Assembly (NCBI RefSeq): GCF_028368935.1
Contig: NZ_JAQNDK010000002.1
Location: forward strand, 62,001-126,000
Reading direction: 5' to 3'
DNA length: 64,000 bases
From: Sorangium aterium
Lineage (GTDB): Bacteria; Myxococcota_A; Polyangia; Polyangiales; Polyangiaceae
Part shown: piece by piece, positions 8,179 to 17,073 of the stretch
How positions within the stretch are numbered: position 1 is the first letter of the stretch
How the letters are laid out: each line of letters begins with the position of its first letter
Made by a program: the position numbers and the translations under genes
Notes under the pieces: model-generated
Told to the model about the DNA's origin: nothing
The model's input: only the letters and a program-made list of their open reading frames with translations
Database searches by the model: none

Positions 8179-8497
8179 GAGCGGCGGGCCGGCTCCTGTC
8201 CCGTGACACTGTCACGTGACACTGTCGCGTGACAGCGGGCCGTCGCACCGTGACATCGCGCCACCTCACGCCCGCCCTCGCGAGAGAAGCCGGCCGAAAC
8301 ACATGGCCGCGCGTGCGGAACCGGCGGGCATGAGCATTGCCATGCCTGCCTGGCGCCCGGTGCACGCCCGTCACGCGGGCCGGCGTCCAAAAGGACAGCG
8401 ACAGGCACGTCATGCAGCACGCCCGCTGAATGCCCTCCATCGCGGACCTGCCGACTTCCATCTTGGTTCAATCTTCGGGCATCAGCGAGAGAATGAT
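8179..8497. other. Spacer upstream of the large protease gene
   Basis: The spacer holds three tandem palindromes near its left end and otherwise no recognisable gene. The protease start codon is at 8498, preceded by a purine-rich GAGAGAA. Confidence 0.5.
8197..8234. promoter_or_regulatory. Three tandem 12-bp palindromes, consensus TGTCNCGTGACA
   Basis: TGTCCCGTGACA (8197-8208), TGTCACGTGACA (8210-8221, a perfect palindrome) and TGTCGCGTGACA (8223-8234) are separated by single C bases, giving a strict 13-bp period. A regular array of dyads like this is typical of cooperative operator sites. It sits about 265 bp upstream of the secreted protease start and just beyond the fuconate dehydratase remnant. 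The binding protein is not identifiable. Confidence 0.6.
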
Positions 8498-11400
8498 ATG
8501 AAACGTGGACGATGGGTCGCCGTCGCAGCATTGATATGCAGCTGCGATGGCACGAGCGTCGCTCCGGGCGGCGCGCCGAGCGCCGGCGCGGCGCGACCGT
8601 CGAACGAGAGCATCCTCGGGTTCGAGGACGCGAGCGCGTGGACGCTCGATGGCGGCGCCGCGCAGGCGAGCGACCAGCGCGCGCACGGCGAGAAGAGCCT
8701 CGAGGTGCCCGGCAGCGGGTACCACGAGCTGGTGAGCGCGCCGCTCAGCACCCTCGCGGCGGTCCACTCCACCTTCTCCATCAGCCTGTCGCTCCCGGAG
8801 GCGCCGCCCGGCGCGGAGCCGCTGGGGCACGTCCACCTGTTCGTGGAGCTGCCCTCCCAGGGGATCGAGCGCCGGTTCATCCAAGAGGTCGCGCTCCCCC
8901 GGGGAGCGGCAGGTCGGTTCACACGCGTCGATTTCGAGCTGCCTGCCGAGCTGGTGGCGGCGCTCCAGACAGAGTACGACGACCTGCGGCTCAAGATCGC
9001 GCTCGATCTCCCGCAGGGCGCCGACGGCCCTTGCCGGCTCGACGCCATCCGCCTCGGCGCGACGGACGAGGCCCCGAGGCTCCGCGTCGCCGAGGACTAC
9101 GCGAGGTCCTCGGCGAAGGGGGACATCGTGGCTCAGGGGACATTCACCCTCCGAGGCCGCGTCGAGGACAACACGCTGGCGCGATCGGTCAGCGTCAGCG
9201 TCGGCGATGCGCCAGCGCAGGCGTCGGCGCTCACGCCGGCAGGAGAGTTCTCCATCGACCTGCCGCTCCGGAACGACCCGGGTGAGTTCCTGACGCCCAA
9301 CCGGGTCCACGTCGTCGCGACCGACATCGACGGCAACGAGAGCGCTTCTGACATCGTGGTCGTGTCCCTGGCGTCCATGGTGCCGGGCGAGCTCATCGTG
9401 AAGTTCAGCTCCGGCACGTCGGCGGAGGAGCGCGGGAGCGTCCTCTCCGGTGTGCAGGGCGCGCTCGCGCGGCAGATCACGCCGGACATGGGCGTGGTCA
9501 CCGTGCCGAAGGGGACGGAGAAAGAGGCGCTCTCGGCGCTCCTCGCGGGCGGCGAGCCGGTGCGGCTCGTCCTGCCCAACCTGATCGCCGTGCCGACCTA
9601 CGCGCCGAACGATCCATACTATCATACCCAAAACTGGTACATCGAGGCGATGAACGTGGACGCCGCCTGGGATATCCAGCGAGGATCCCACGATGTCGTC
9701 GTCGCGGTGGTCGACAGCGGCGTGATTTACTATCAGGCGGCGTACTACGGCACGGACAATTGCAGCGGCCCGGGCCCTCATCCGCTGGTCGACAACATCT
9801 ACCTCAACGCGGACGAGTGCTGCGCCGCGCCCCCGTGCAGCAGCGACTGCATGCCGCTCACGACGGGCGGGACCTGCCCGCGGTCGGACCTGAACGGCGA
9901 CGGCTGCCCCGGCGCCTGCGGAGTGGACGACGACGGCGACGGCGCGGCGGATCTGCTCGATCCCGACGTAGCGCGCATCTACACGAACCACCTGGACGAC
10001 GACGGCGACGGCTCGATCGCCGACGAGATCGGCCCCGGCGGCGTCGCCTGCAACGCCCTGCCCCCGGGCGCGCTGCTGGGCGCGCCCGAAGGACAGGACT
10101 GCGACGGGGCCGCGCGAGACGATGACGAGAACGGCTATCCAGACGACTGCCGCGGCTTCCAGTTCGCGCGCCCGGGACACGACCTCGGCGGCAGCCCGCT
10201 CAGGCCGAACGACCCGTCGCCCGTGGACACCGGAAACACGCACGGAGACATCGTGGCGGGGGCCCTCGGCGAGATCGGAGACGACTGCACCGGTTACACC
10301 GGCGTGATGCAGCGGGTCAAGATCATGCCCCTGGGCAACGGGCGCCTGGTGACGCGCATCGTGAACGGCACACCGACGACCGTCGCCGCCCCGACGTACG
10401 ATGCCATCCTCGAGGCGTACCAGTACGCCGCGCGCAACGGCGCGCACATCGTCAACAGCTCGTTCGGCGGCAGCTTCAACAGCTGGACGGGCATCTCGTA
10501 CACTCCCGAGGACGCCCTTCGAGAAATGACGGAGGCCGTCTGGGACCTCGGCGTGTCTCACCTCTTGTTCGTGACCGGCGCGGGAAACGGGGGGACCAAC
10601 CTCGACACGGTCGATTCGTTTGGAAATCCGCTCCTCGCCAACTTTCCCGCTCATCTCGGGCTGCCCAACAAGATCGTGGTCGCGGCGAGCGACCAGTCCG
10701 GCAATCGCTCCGTCTGGCCGGGCGGCCAGTCGTCCGACTATGGCGCGAAGACGGTCTCGGTCGCGGCGCCTGGCACGAACACCTTCCTCGGCGCCAACGG
10801 CACGTCCCTCGCCGCCCCGATGGTCAGCGGCGTTGCCGGGCTGCTCCTGTCCCAGCACAGCGAGCTGCGCGGCGACCCCGTGCGCGTGGTGAAGATGATC
10901 GAGCAGACCGCCGCGCCGCTGCCCGCGTTCGCCGGCCTCACCCGCACCGGCGGCATCGTCGACGCGCACGCCGCGCTCACCGCCCCGCTGCCTCCGCAGC
11001 CGCTGTTCACCGACGGCACGGTGGGGCGCGTCCCGCTGGGCACGACGACCGCGACCAGCGACATCGACCTGATCGACATTGACAACGACGGTGATCTCGA
11101 CGTGTTCATCGCGCCCTACTCGGCCGCTCTCATGCAGCCGCGCCTGCTCAGGAACGACGGCGGCCACCTCGTGGACGTCACGGCGCTGCAATTCCCCAGC
11201 GTGCTGGTCAAGCACACCGACGTGGATTCCGGCGATGTGGACGGTGACGGCGACATGGACCTCATCGCGGCAGCTTACTCCGCCACGGGCACGACGGCGT
11301 CGAAGCAGGCCGCCCTGTACCTCAACTCCGGCGGCACTTTCACGGTGGCCACGACCGGGCGCCTGCCATCGACAACGATGTCGGATCGCGCGGTCGAGCT

Positions 11401-12277
11401 CTGCGACGTGGACGCCGACGGCGATCTCGACGCGTTCTTCGGGAACGTCGCGCCGGGCAACTCGACGCTGCTCATCAACGGGGGCAACGGCGTGTTCACC
11501 GACCAGAGCAGCTTCTGGCTCGGCGCCGCGACGCAGGGCATCACGGTGGAGAAGGCGCTGTGCGTGGAGATCGCGGACGTCAACGCTTCCGCGTGCGCTG
11601 GCCGCCCTGCTGCCCTGTGTGGGATCTGCTCCGATCCCAAGCGATCGGTCGCCGGGCTCGTGGCGAGCGGCGCGGTGACGCCGGCCCAGCAGGCGGATTG
11701 CCTCGCGATCCGTCTCGCCATCTACCCCGAGCTCATCCTGGCCGGCACCACGACCATGTTCTTGCGCAACACCCAGGGAGGCCCGTTCGTCAACGCCAAC
11801 GGTCGTCTGAGCGCTAGTTCGCCGGTGACGACGTTCGGGTCGGTCGACGTCGAGGCTGCGGACCTCAACTCCGATGGGGACCTGGATCTGGTCTTCGCCC
11901 CCGCAGGCGGAAGTCAGACTGTCCTGCTCTACAACAACGGGACCGGGTACTTCGTCAACGTGACGGCGAGCCGGATCAGCATGCACGCCTACGACGCCGA
12001 CGCTCGCGAGGTCGAGCTCGGCGACTTCGACATGGACGGCGACGTGGACATCGTCATGCTGCGGGGCGACATCCCCTCGATGTCATCGCGCAAGCACTCG
12101 CTGTACAGGAACTCCGGCGGCTACTTCGCCCAGATCGACGCCCCCTGGCTCACCCAGACCCTCCTCTTGACGGCGGACGGGGACGTCGGCGACATGGATG
12201 GCGACGGGGACCTGGATCTCATGCTGGGGAATTACAGCCAGGCGAATCAGCTCCTCCTCAACACGACGGTGCCCTGA
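8498..12277 (+). CDS. Secreted subtilisin-like (S8) serine protease with FG-GAP/VCBS repeats
   Basis: About 1259 residues from ATG 8498; an upstream ATG at 8216 adds residues that do not look like protein. The signal is MKRGRWVAVAALICSC, possibly a lipoprotein. A beta-rich N-terminal region (about 30-190) and an Ig-like segment precede an I9-like propeptide (VPGELIVKF). The peptidase domain has the catalytic Asp406 in AVVDSGV, His582 in NTHGDIVAG and Ser770 in GTSLAAPMVSG. A long insertion between Asp and His carries repeated DDDGDG calcium-loop-like motifs and Cys pairs. The C-terminal third holds FG-GAP repeats (DIDNDGDLDVF type) that likely form a beta-propeller. Role: extracellular protein breakdown. 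Confidence 0.9.
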   Translation: MKRGRWVAVAALICSCDGTSVAPGGAPSAGAARPSNESILGFEDASAWTLDGGAAQASDQRAHGEKSLEVPGSGYHELVSAPLSTLAAVHSTFSISLSLPEAPPGAEPLGHVHLFVELPSQGIERRFIQEVALPRGAAGRFTRVDFELPAELVAALQTEYDDLRLKIALDLPQGADGPCRLDAIRLGATDEAPRLRVAEDYARSSAKGDIVAQGTFTLRGRVEDNTLARSVSVSVGDAPAQASALTPAGEFSIDLPLRNDPGEFLTPNRVHVVATDIDGNESASDIVVVSLASMVPGELIVKFSSGTSAEERGSVLSGVQGALARQITPDMGVVTVPKGTEKEALSALLAGGEPVRLVLPNLIAVPTYAPNDPYYHTQNWYIEAMNVDAAWDIQRGSHDVVVAVVDSGVIYYQAAYYGTDNCSGPGPHPLVDNIYLNADECCAAPPCSSDCMPLTTGGTCPRSDLNGDGCPGACGVDDDGDGAADLLDPDVARIYTNHLDDDGDGSIADEIGPGGVACNALPPGALLGAPEGQDCDGAARDDDENGYPDDCRGFQFARPGHDLGGSPLRPNDPSPVDTGNTHGDIVAGALGEIGDDCTGYTGVMQRVKIMPLGNGRLVTRIVNGTPTTVAAPTYDAILEAYQYAARNGAHIVNSSFGGSFNSWTGISYTPEDALREMTEAVWDLGVSHLLFVTGAGNGGTNLDTVDSFGNPLLANFPAHLGLPNKIVVAASDQSGNRSVWPGGQSSDYGAKTVSVAAPGTNTFLGANGTSLAAPMVSGVAGLLLSQHSELRGDPVRVVKMIEQTAAPLPAFAGLTRTGGIVDAHAALTAPLPPQPLFTDGTVGRVPLGTTTATSDIDLIDIDNDGDLDVFIAPYSAALMQPRLLRNDGGHLVDVTALQFPSVLVKHTDVDSGDVDGDGDMDLIAAAYSATGTTASKQAALYLNSGGTFTVATTGRLPSTTMSDRAVELCDVDADGDLDAFFGNVAPGNSTLLINGGNGVFTDQSSFWLGAATQGITVEKALCVEIADVNASACAGRPAALCGICSDPKRSVAGLVASGAVTPAQQADCLAIRLAIYPELILAGTTTMFLRNTQGGPFVNANGRLSASSPVTTFGSVDVEAADLNSDGDLDLVFAPAGGSQTVLLYNNGTGYFVNVTASRISMHAYDADAREVELGDFDMDGDVDIVMLRGDIPSMSSRKHSLYRNSGGYFAQIDAPWLTQTLLLTADGDVGDMDGDGDLDLMLGNYSQANQLLLNTTVP

Positions 12278-12335
12278 GCGAGAGGCTGTCAGCGAGAAGG
12301 CATCATCGGAACGTGGCGTCCCCAAGGTCGATCCT

Positions 12336-12413
12336 GCTGGTTCCCGCGCCTGCCGATCGAGGTCGCGCAGCCGGGCGCGTCGGAGGCGCTTTGCCGTCGC
12401 CCGGCGAGGGGTG
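12336..12413 (+). repeat. Dispersed repeat family 2, copy A
   Basis: A stretch of about 78 bp whose translation reads CWFPRLPIEVAQPGASE. It resembles 36381-36465, which reads CWFPQLPIEAAQPDTSK, with most differences being codon substitutions. It is short and lacks a start, so it looks like a leftover coding fragment or a small repeat. It lies just after the protease stop codon. Confidence 0.55.
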
Positions 12414-12510
12414 AAACACGTTCCAGATGGCCTCTCCTTCGCTCGCGTGGTATCCGGCTGGAGCGCGGGTCGTGCGCGATGCGAACAGCGGCGCGCTTCG
12501 GAGGTCATCG

Positions 12511-12864
12511 ATGTTGAACACAGCGGTCGGAAGGTTCCGTCTCGTCGCCTTGGGCGAGGGAGCGTCGTTTCTCCTCCTCCTCGGGGTCGCGATGCCGCTC
12601 AAGTACTTCGCAGGCCTTCCGGCAGCGGTCCGCGTCGTCGGTATGGTGCACGGACTCTTGTTCGTGCTCTACGTGTTCGGCGTGATCGAGGCGGTGGCCG
12701 CCGGGCGCTGGTCGGTGGGGCAGGGGCTCCGTGCGCTCCTCGCGTCGCTGATCCCCTTCGGCCCGTTCGTGCTCGACGCCCACCTGCGGCGGGAGCAACA
12801 AGAAGAGGCAGCGGCGCTGCCCGAAGCCGCGTCGGGCGACAGCGGCGCGGCGCATCGAGGCTAG
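12511..12864 (+). CDS. DUF3817-family membrane protein, 117 aa
   Basis: The start is ATG 12511, chosen for the GGAGG seven bases upstream and for the family's usual length. The sequence opens RFRLVALGEGASFLLLLGVAMPLKYFAG, the typical DUF3817 N-terminus, and continues with a second span containing HGLLFVLYVF and a third before a charged C-terminal tail. Proteins of this family are small integral membrane proteins of unknown function in many bacteria. The YaeQ-like gene follows after 11 bases, so co-transcription is likely. Confidence 0.85.
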   Translation: MLNTAVGRFRLVALGEGASFLLLLGVAMPLKYFAGLPAAVRVVGMVHGLLFVLYVFGVIEAVAAGRWSVGQGLRALLASLIPFGPFVLDAHLRREQQEEAAALPEAASGDSGAAHRG

Positions 12865-12875
12865 CAGGAGCATCG

Positions 12876-13442
12876 ATGGCACTCCCCTCGACGCGAATGG
12901 ACTTCCGCATCGACCTCTCCCACGTCGATCGCGGCCGCGAGGCGAGCGAGCGGGTGATCGTGGCCCGCCACCCGTCGGAGAGCGCCGAGCACGTCATGCT
13001 GCGGGTGCTCGCGTATTGCCTCTTTCACGAAGAGGGCCTCGCCTTCGGCCCGGGGCTCGCCGACGCCGAGGGGGCAGACCTCTGGACGCGCGATCCCGCG
13101 GGCCGCATCCTCACCTGGATCGAGTGCGGCGCGGCGCCGTTCGAGAAGCTCAAGAGAGTCGTCCAGCACAACGCGGGCGTGGCCGTTCACGCGCTCTTCT
13201 CGGACGCGCGCCGGCGCGAGGAGCTCGTGTCCGGCGCGCGTGAGGCCGCCTCGCGCGCAAGCAAGGTCACGGGCGCGATCTCGCTCTCCACCGTCGACCA
13301 CCGCCTCGTCGCCGCGCTCGCGGAGAACACGGGGTTGCGGCGTCAATGGGCGGTCACGATCGTGGGCGATCACCTCTATATCGAGGCCGACGGCACGACG
13401 CTCGACGGCGAGGTCGTCCGCTCGCGGCTCGAAGAGCCGTGA
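12876..13442 (+). CDS. yaeQ: YaeQ family protein
   Basis: 188 residues from ATG 12876, with AGGAG five bases upstream. It is full length for the family. It begins MALPSTRMDFRIDLSHVDRG and contains EHVMLRVLAYCLFHEEGLAFGPGL and the GRILTWIECG strand that carries acidic and Cys residues. YaeQ proteins have a PD-(D/E)XK nuclease-like fold. Their role is unclear; the E. coli protein was once linked to suppression of transcription-elongation defects. It is cytoplasmic, and follows the DUF3817 gene in a probable two-gene operon. Confidence 0.88.
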   Translation: MALPSTRMDFRIDLSHVDRGREASERVIVARHPSESAEHVMLRVLAYCLFHEEGLAFGPGLADAEGADLWTRDPAGRILTWIECGAAPFEKLKRVVQHNAGVAVHALFSDARRREELVSGAREAASRASKVTGAISLSTVDHRLVAALAENTGLRRQWAVTIVGDHLYIEADGTTLDGEVVRSRLEEP

Positions 13443-13536
13443 TTGCGTCGAGAGAAGAGGCCAGGTTCTAACCTCCGGCCGTCGCGCTGCAGAGGACGCA
13501 AGCGGTCCACTCCGGCCTCAGAACCGCATTCCTCTG

Positions 13537-14358
13537 TCAGGGATCCAGCCGCACCGCGATGGCGTGCCGGATCGGCCCCCGCGGCGCCATCTCGCGCGCG
13601 CCGCCGTCCTCGCGCCACGCCACGCCGGTCGAGGGTCCGCCGTCCAGGTTGAGGGCCTGCTCGCATCCGCGCGCCACCAGCATGTCGGCGAGCAGCCCCA
13701 GCGTAGGCCCGCTCTGCGCCCGGTCCCCGCGCGCGACGATGGCCTCCATGCGCCGCCCCCTGTCGAGCACGCACAGCGCCGTCCGCTCCGCCCGCGGGCC
13801 GCCGTCGCTGCGCACGTTCCGGCTGCCGGAGACCACCAGCCGGGGCAGCCCCTGCACCGCGAGGTGAGCGCCGGGCGAAAGGACGAACCCGGCGGCGTCG
13901 TGCAGGGCGGCGCGGCCGCCGGAGACCACCAGCACGCCGCCCCCGAGCGAGGGCGCGAGCGGCGCGAGCTCCCGGCCATCGACCACGACGAGCCCCTCGG
14001 GTCTCCTCTGTCGATCGAAAAAGCCACCGTTGATGACGAACGACGCGCGGGTGCGTTCGAGCACCCCCGCGACGTCGCGCGACATCTCGACGTCGACGAC
14101 CTCGAAATGGGCGTTCGCGAGGCGGAACGCGATGACATGGACGCGGTAGTCCTCGCCCTCGACGGTCATCACCTCGGGCTGGACGGGGGCGCCGGCCGCC
14201 GGGCCCTCCGTGGGGGAAAGCGTCGCGGGAGCGGGTGGCGGGGGCTCCGGAGGAGCGGGCGCGCTCGGCGCGGGGCGCCACGACGCGAGCGCAGCGGCGC
14301 CGAGGAGCGCGAGCGCCGCCATCGACAGAAGCGCCTTCGGGGAAGCGCGGAGCGTCAC
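13537..14358 (-). CDS. Phosphodiester glycosidase family protein (NAGPA domain), exported
   Basis: 273 residues. An N-terminal signal or anchor (LLSMAALALLGAAALASW) is followed by a Pro/Ala-rich linker to about residue 60. The domain shows the family hallmarks FVINGGFFD and NLDGGPSTG, with the conserved Gly-rich active-site strands between them. Eukaryotic NAGPA removes N-acetylglucosamine from mannose-6-phosphate diesters; bacterial members probably cut sugar-phosphodiester links in envelope or exopolysaccharide. It is transcribed away from the ribD-like gene's direction of entry with a 64-bp gap, so a two-gene minus-strand unit (14986 to 13537) is possible. Confidence 0.85.
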   Translation of the reverse strand: MTLRASPKALLSMAALALLGAAALASWRPAPSAPAPPEPPPPAPATLSPTEGPAAGAPVQPEVMTVEGEDYRVHVIAFRLANAHFEVVDVEMSRDVAGVLERTRASFVINGGFFDRQRRPEGLVVVDGRELAPLAPSLGGGVLVVSGGRAALHDAAGFVLSPGAHLAVQGLPRLVVSGSRNVRSDGGPRAERTALCVLDRGRRMEAIVARGDRAQSGPTLGLLADMLVARGCEQALNLDGGPSTGVAWREDGGAREMAPRGPIRHAIAVRLDP

Positions 14359-14422
14359 GAGCCTGCTCTACTCGATCCGCGAGCGCGCCCAGTACTTCGG
14401 CGAAGCCATCTCTGTGCGGTCC

Positions 14423-14986
14423 TTAACGCTTTGCGAGCAGCGCCTCGATCCGGGACTGATCGACGCCGTAGATCTCCGCGAGCCGCGGGACGCGGTCCGA
14501 TGCCGGAAAGGTCAGCGCGCGCCGCAGCGGCTCGTGAGGATGGTGATCGAGCACCCAACCCCCGAGCTGCCTGCGGATTTCCGCTTCGCATACGCCCTCG
14601 ACGACCTCGACGCCCCCTTCGCGCAGGATGCGAACGCCTTCGCCGTCGACGCGCGGGTTCGGGTCGTTCATCCCGATCACGACGCGGGCCACGCCGCGCT
14701 CGATGATCGATCGCGAGCACGCCGGCGTGCGGCCGTGGAACGAGCAGGGCTCGAGGGTCGAAACCAGCGTCGCTCCGACCACGCTGAACCCGCGCGCGTG
14801 CGCCGCGCGTGCCGCGGCGATCTCCGCGTGATCTTCACCCGGCCCCAGGGTATGCCCGCTGCCGAGGAGCTCCCCGGCGGCGCTCACGATCGCGCAGCCG
14901 ACCCAAGGGTTGTCGCCCGTTCCTCCGCGCGCCCGCTCGGCCTCCTCGATCGCGAGGCGCATCCATTTCTCGTTGTCGTTGCTCAT
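14423..14986 (-). CDS. RibD-type cytidine/deoxycytidylate deaminase domain protein (reductase domain absent)
   Basis: 187 residues. It matches the deaminase half of RibD, which deaminates the pyrimidine intermediate of riboflavin synthesis. The zinc ligands and catalytic Glu are present: His53-Ala-Glu55 in EDHAEIAA, and Cys81/Cys90 in EPCSFHGRTPAC. NPWVGC near residue 26 is also typical. The C-terminal reductase domain of full RibD (~360 aa) is missing and replaced by about 50 residues ending in a helical segment. Either the reductase is encoded elsewhere or the enzyme has another substrate. No other riboflavin genes are nearby. Confidence 0.85.
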   Translation of the reverse strand: MSNDNEKWMRLAIEEAERARGGTGDNPWVGCAIVSAAGELLGSGHTLGPGEDHAEIAAARAAHARGFSVVGATLVSTLEPCSFHGRTPACSRSIIERGVARVVIGMNDPNPRVDGEGVRILREGGVEVVEGVCEAEIRRQLGGWVLDHHPHEPLRRALTFPASDRVPRLAEIYGVDQSRIEALLAKR

Positions 14987-15061
14987 CGAACGCAGGCATG
15001 ACCCTACCTCATGCCGGCCGTGTACGCGATGAAAGCTCGGCCGTGCTCATGAAACGCACGT

Positions 15062-16828
15062 TCACCACGTCATGAGCTCGTCGCGAATCCAGCTCGCCCG
15101 CCTGCGGAGAAAGTCCTTGAGCAGGCTGATCTCGGCGTCGTAGGACCCATCGAGAGGCGGGGAATCCGGCCAGCGCGCGAAGTTTCTCTCCACGGCCGGA
15201 GCTCCCGCCTTGCGCACCAGGCCGTCCACCATGGCGTCGAGCTCGTCGGGCGCGAGCTCGCCCTCGAGCAGCGCCAAGAATCGCGCCTTGTACCGCGCCT
15301 TGAACGCCGGATCGCGGAACAGCGGCCCCCACCAGCCCTCCGTGAAGTAGTCGGTCCCGTCGGAGCCCTCGAGCTTCCACTCTTCCGGCTCGAACGCGCG
15401 TTCGTCGTAGGGCGTTCCGAGGCTCCGGTCGAAGTCCCACACGGGGCCGGCCGAGAGCAGGCCCTGTCGATCTTTGAAGAAGTACGTGCTGATCCGCAGG
15501 GCATCGACGTTCTTCGTCAGGGCGCCGATGATGTTGTGGTCGATGAAGGCGTCTTGATCGATGAAGCTCGAATAGTGTTTGCCGCTGCTGGGCTGCTTGA
15601 AGTCATCCGCGTTGACGGCCTCGCCGAAGTCGTCGATGTAACGGCGAATGTAGTCGAGCTGCGGCTTTCGCGCGCGCTCCAGGATCTCCTCCGGATCGGG
15701 GTACACGAACTGGAGGTCCAGGCCGCCGGCCTTGAATTGATCGTCGCCCTTGTCGACGCGCAAGATGAAGCCGCCGGTCACGTCCGGCTCCGTGAGGTCG
15801 CCGGCCGAGAGCTTGGCCACCGGGATGCGATCCTTACCGCGCTTGATCTTCTCGATCGCCGTGTAGAACCCGAGGAAGCTCTCCTTCCCCACGTCGGCCC
15901 CCGAGTCGACGAGAAACACCTCGACGAAGCTCGTACGCGGCGCGTACCGGCCGATGCGGTTGCTCATCTCGAAGGCGAGCGCGTTGCGGATCAGCGAGCG
16001 GTCGAGGCTCACCGGATCGCTCAGCACCCAGTCGGAGTCCGCCGGCATCCCCAGGAGCGCCCGGTCGAGATCCGTGTCCAGAGCGTCGTCGCGAAATTCG
16101 ACGGAGTATTGCTTCTTCGGAAACTCGCGAGACGTCGCGCCGCGGACGTGGATGCCGATGCGGCTATCGAAGCTCGCGCGGCCCAGGAGCTTGGTTTGCC
16201 CAGCTTTGGGCTCGAGCAGCATGAACGTGGCCGGGACGAACTCGGTTCCGAGCGGGTCGAGCTCCTTCGACTCGAAGGTGTGGATCACGACGATCGGCAG
16301 CTCCGAGCTGAACTCCGCGCTATCGGCGTCGACCTTGAAATACGCCTCCGTCGCGATCGGCCCGAGGAGGTCGGCCCCGTCGCTGCCCTCGCCCCCGTTG
16401 CCCCCGTTGCCCCCGTTGCCCCCGTTGCCCCCGTTGCCCCCGTTGCCCCCGTTGCCCCCGTTGCCCCCCTCCCCGGAAGACGCGTCGTGAGGGACGACGG
16501 CGAGGGCGCGCACCCGCGTGGACGCGGTGAGCACGAGCGGCTCGGCGTAGACAGGCGAGCTCGCGGTGGGCAGCGAGCCGTCGGTCGTGAAATGCACCAC
16601 AGCGCGCTTGTCCTCGACCGTGAGCTCCACGGGTTCGGACGCCTGGAAGGTGCCTCCCTTCGGCGTGAACACGACGGCCAACGACTTCGGCGCAGGCGTA
16701 GGCGTAGCCGTTGCCGTAGGCGCAGGCACTTTCGCGTCATCGCGCGCCTCGCTGGAGCAGCCCCCGAGCGAGGCCAACACGAACACCCCCGCGATGCGCA
16801 GCGCCACGAGCTTCGATAGGTCGAACAT
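15062..16828 (-). CDS. CotH-like kinase domain lipoprotein
   Basis: 588 residues from ATG 16828; the frame is open further upstream, but that extension lacks protein character and would precede the signal. The lipobox is VLASLGGC. Next come a chitobiase-like C-terminal/Ig-type segment (about 50-140), a (Gly-Gly-Asn)8 spacer and the CotH region. Signature blocks are IHVRGATSREFPKKQYSVEF, the DWVLSDPVSLDRSLIRNALA helix, GFYTAIEKIKRGKDRI, GGFILRVDKGD and VWDFDRSLG. CotH proteins are protein kinase-like; the Bacillus founder phosphorylates spore-coat proteins. Here it is presumably surface-attached and may phosphorylate exported proteins. Confidence 0.88.
   Translation of the reverse strand: MFDLSKLVALRIAGVFVLASLGGCSSEARDDAKVPAPTATATPTPAPKSLAVVFTPKGGTFQASEPVELTVEDKRAVVHFTTDGSLPTASSPVYAEPLVLTASTRVRALAVVPHDASSGEGGNGGNGGNGGNGGNGGNGGNGGNGGEGSDGADLLGPIATEAYFKVDADSAEFSSELPIVVIHTFESKELDPLGTEFVPATFMLLEPKAGQTKLLGRASFDSRIGIHVRGATSREFPKKQYSVEFRDDALDTDLDRALLGMPADSDWVLSDPVSLDRSLIRNALAFEMSNRIGRYAPRTSFVEVFLVDSGADVGKESFLGFYTAIEKIKRGKDRIPVAKLSAGDLTEPDVTGGFILRVDKGDDQFKAGGLDLQFVYPDPEEILERARKPQLDYIRRYIDDFGEAVNADDFKQPSSGKHYSSFIDQDAFIDHNIIGALTKNVDALRISTYFFKDRQGLLSAGPVWDFDRSLGTPYDERAFEPEEWKLEGSDGTDYFTEGWWGPLFRDPAFKARYKARFLALLEGELAPDELDAMVDGLVRKAGAPAVERNFARWPDSPPLDGSYDAEISLLKDFLRRRASWIRDELMTW
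16391..16468 (-). repeat. 9-bp tandem repeat coding (Gly-Gly-Asn)8
   Basis: Eight near-perfect copies of a 9-bp unit (CCCCCGTTG on the plus strand) lie inside the CotH gene. They keep the frame and encode a flexible Gly-Gly-Asn spacer. Units that are multiples of three bases can change in number without breaking the gene, so this is a likely length-variable site. Confidence 0.92.
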
Positions 16829-17073
16829 TCCCGCACAGTTTACTCGGGTCGCTCGTGAATTCGAACGAGCGCGTGACGGGTCTCGCGTCCTCTTCGAATC
16901 GAGCCGAAATCCAGGCCAGTCCTGCGCGTGTCGGAGGGTTCGCGATGAGTAGGCATGCTCGCGACATCGACGCCAATCGACGCCAACCGACGCCCGACCC
17001 CGCGCCACCCCTCGGCGTCCCGCGTCGGAGGGGGCTGAGCGGCGGGGCACGGAGGAGCCCCGGAGGTCCCGTC

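Noticed and set aside
8197-8234. CRISPR array
   Set aside because: Units are 12-bp palindromes with single-base spacers, far too short for repeat-spacer structure.
8468-11986. 1172-codon minus-strand frame opposite the S8 protease
   Set aside because: Very high Arg/His content and no protein motifs; the plus strand encodes intact catalytic motifs.
16391-16468. Non-coding microsatellite
   Set aside because: The repeat is in frame within the CotH gene and encodes a Gly-Gly-Asn spacer.
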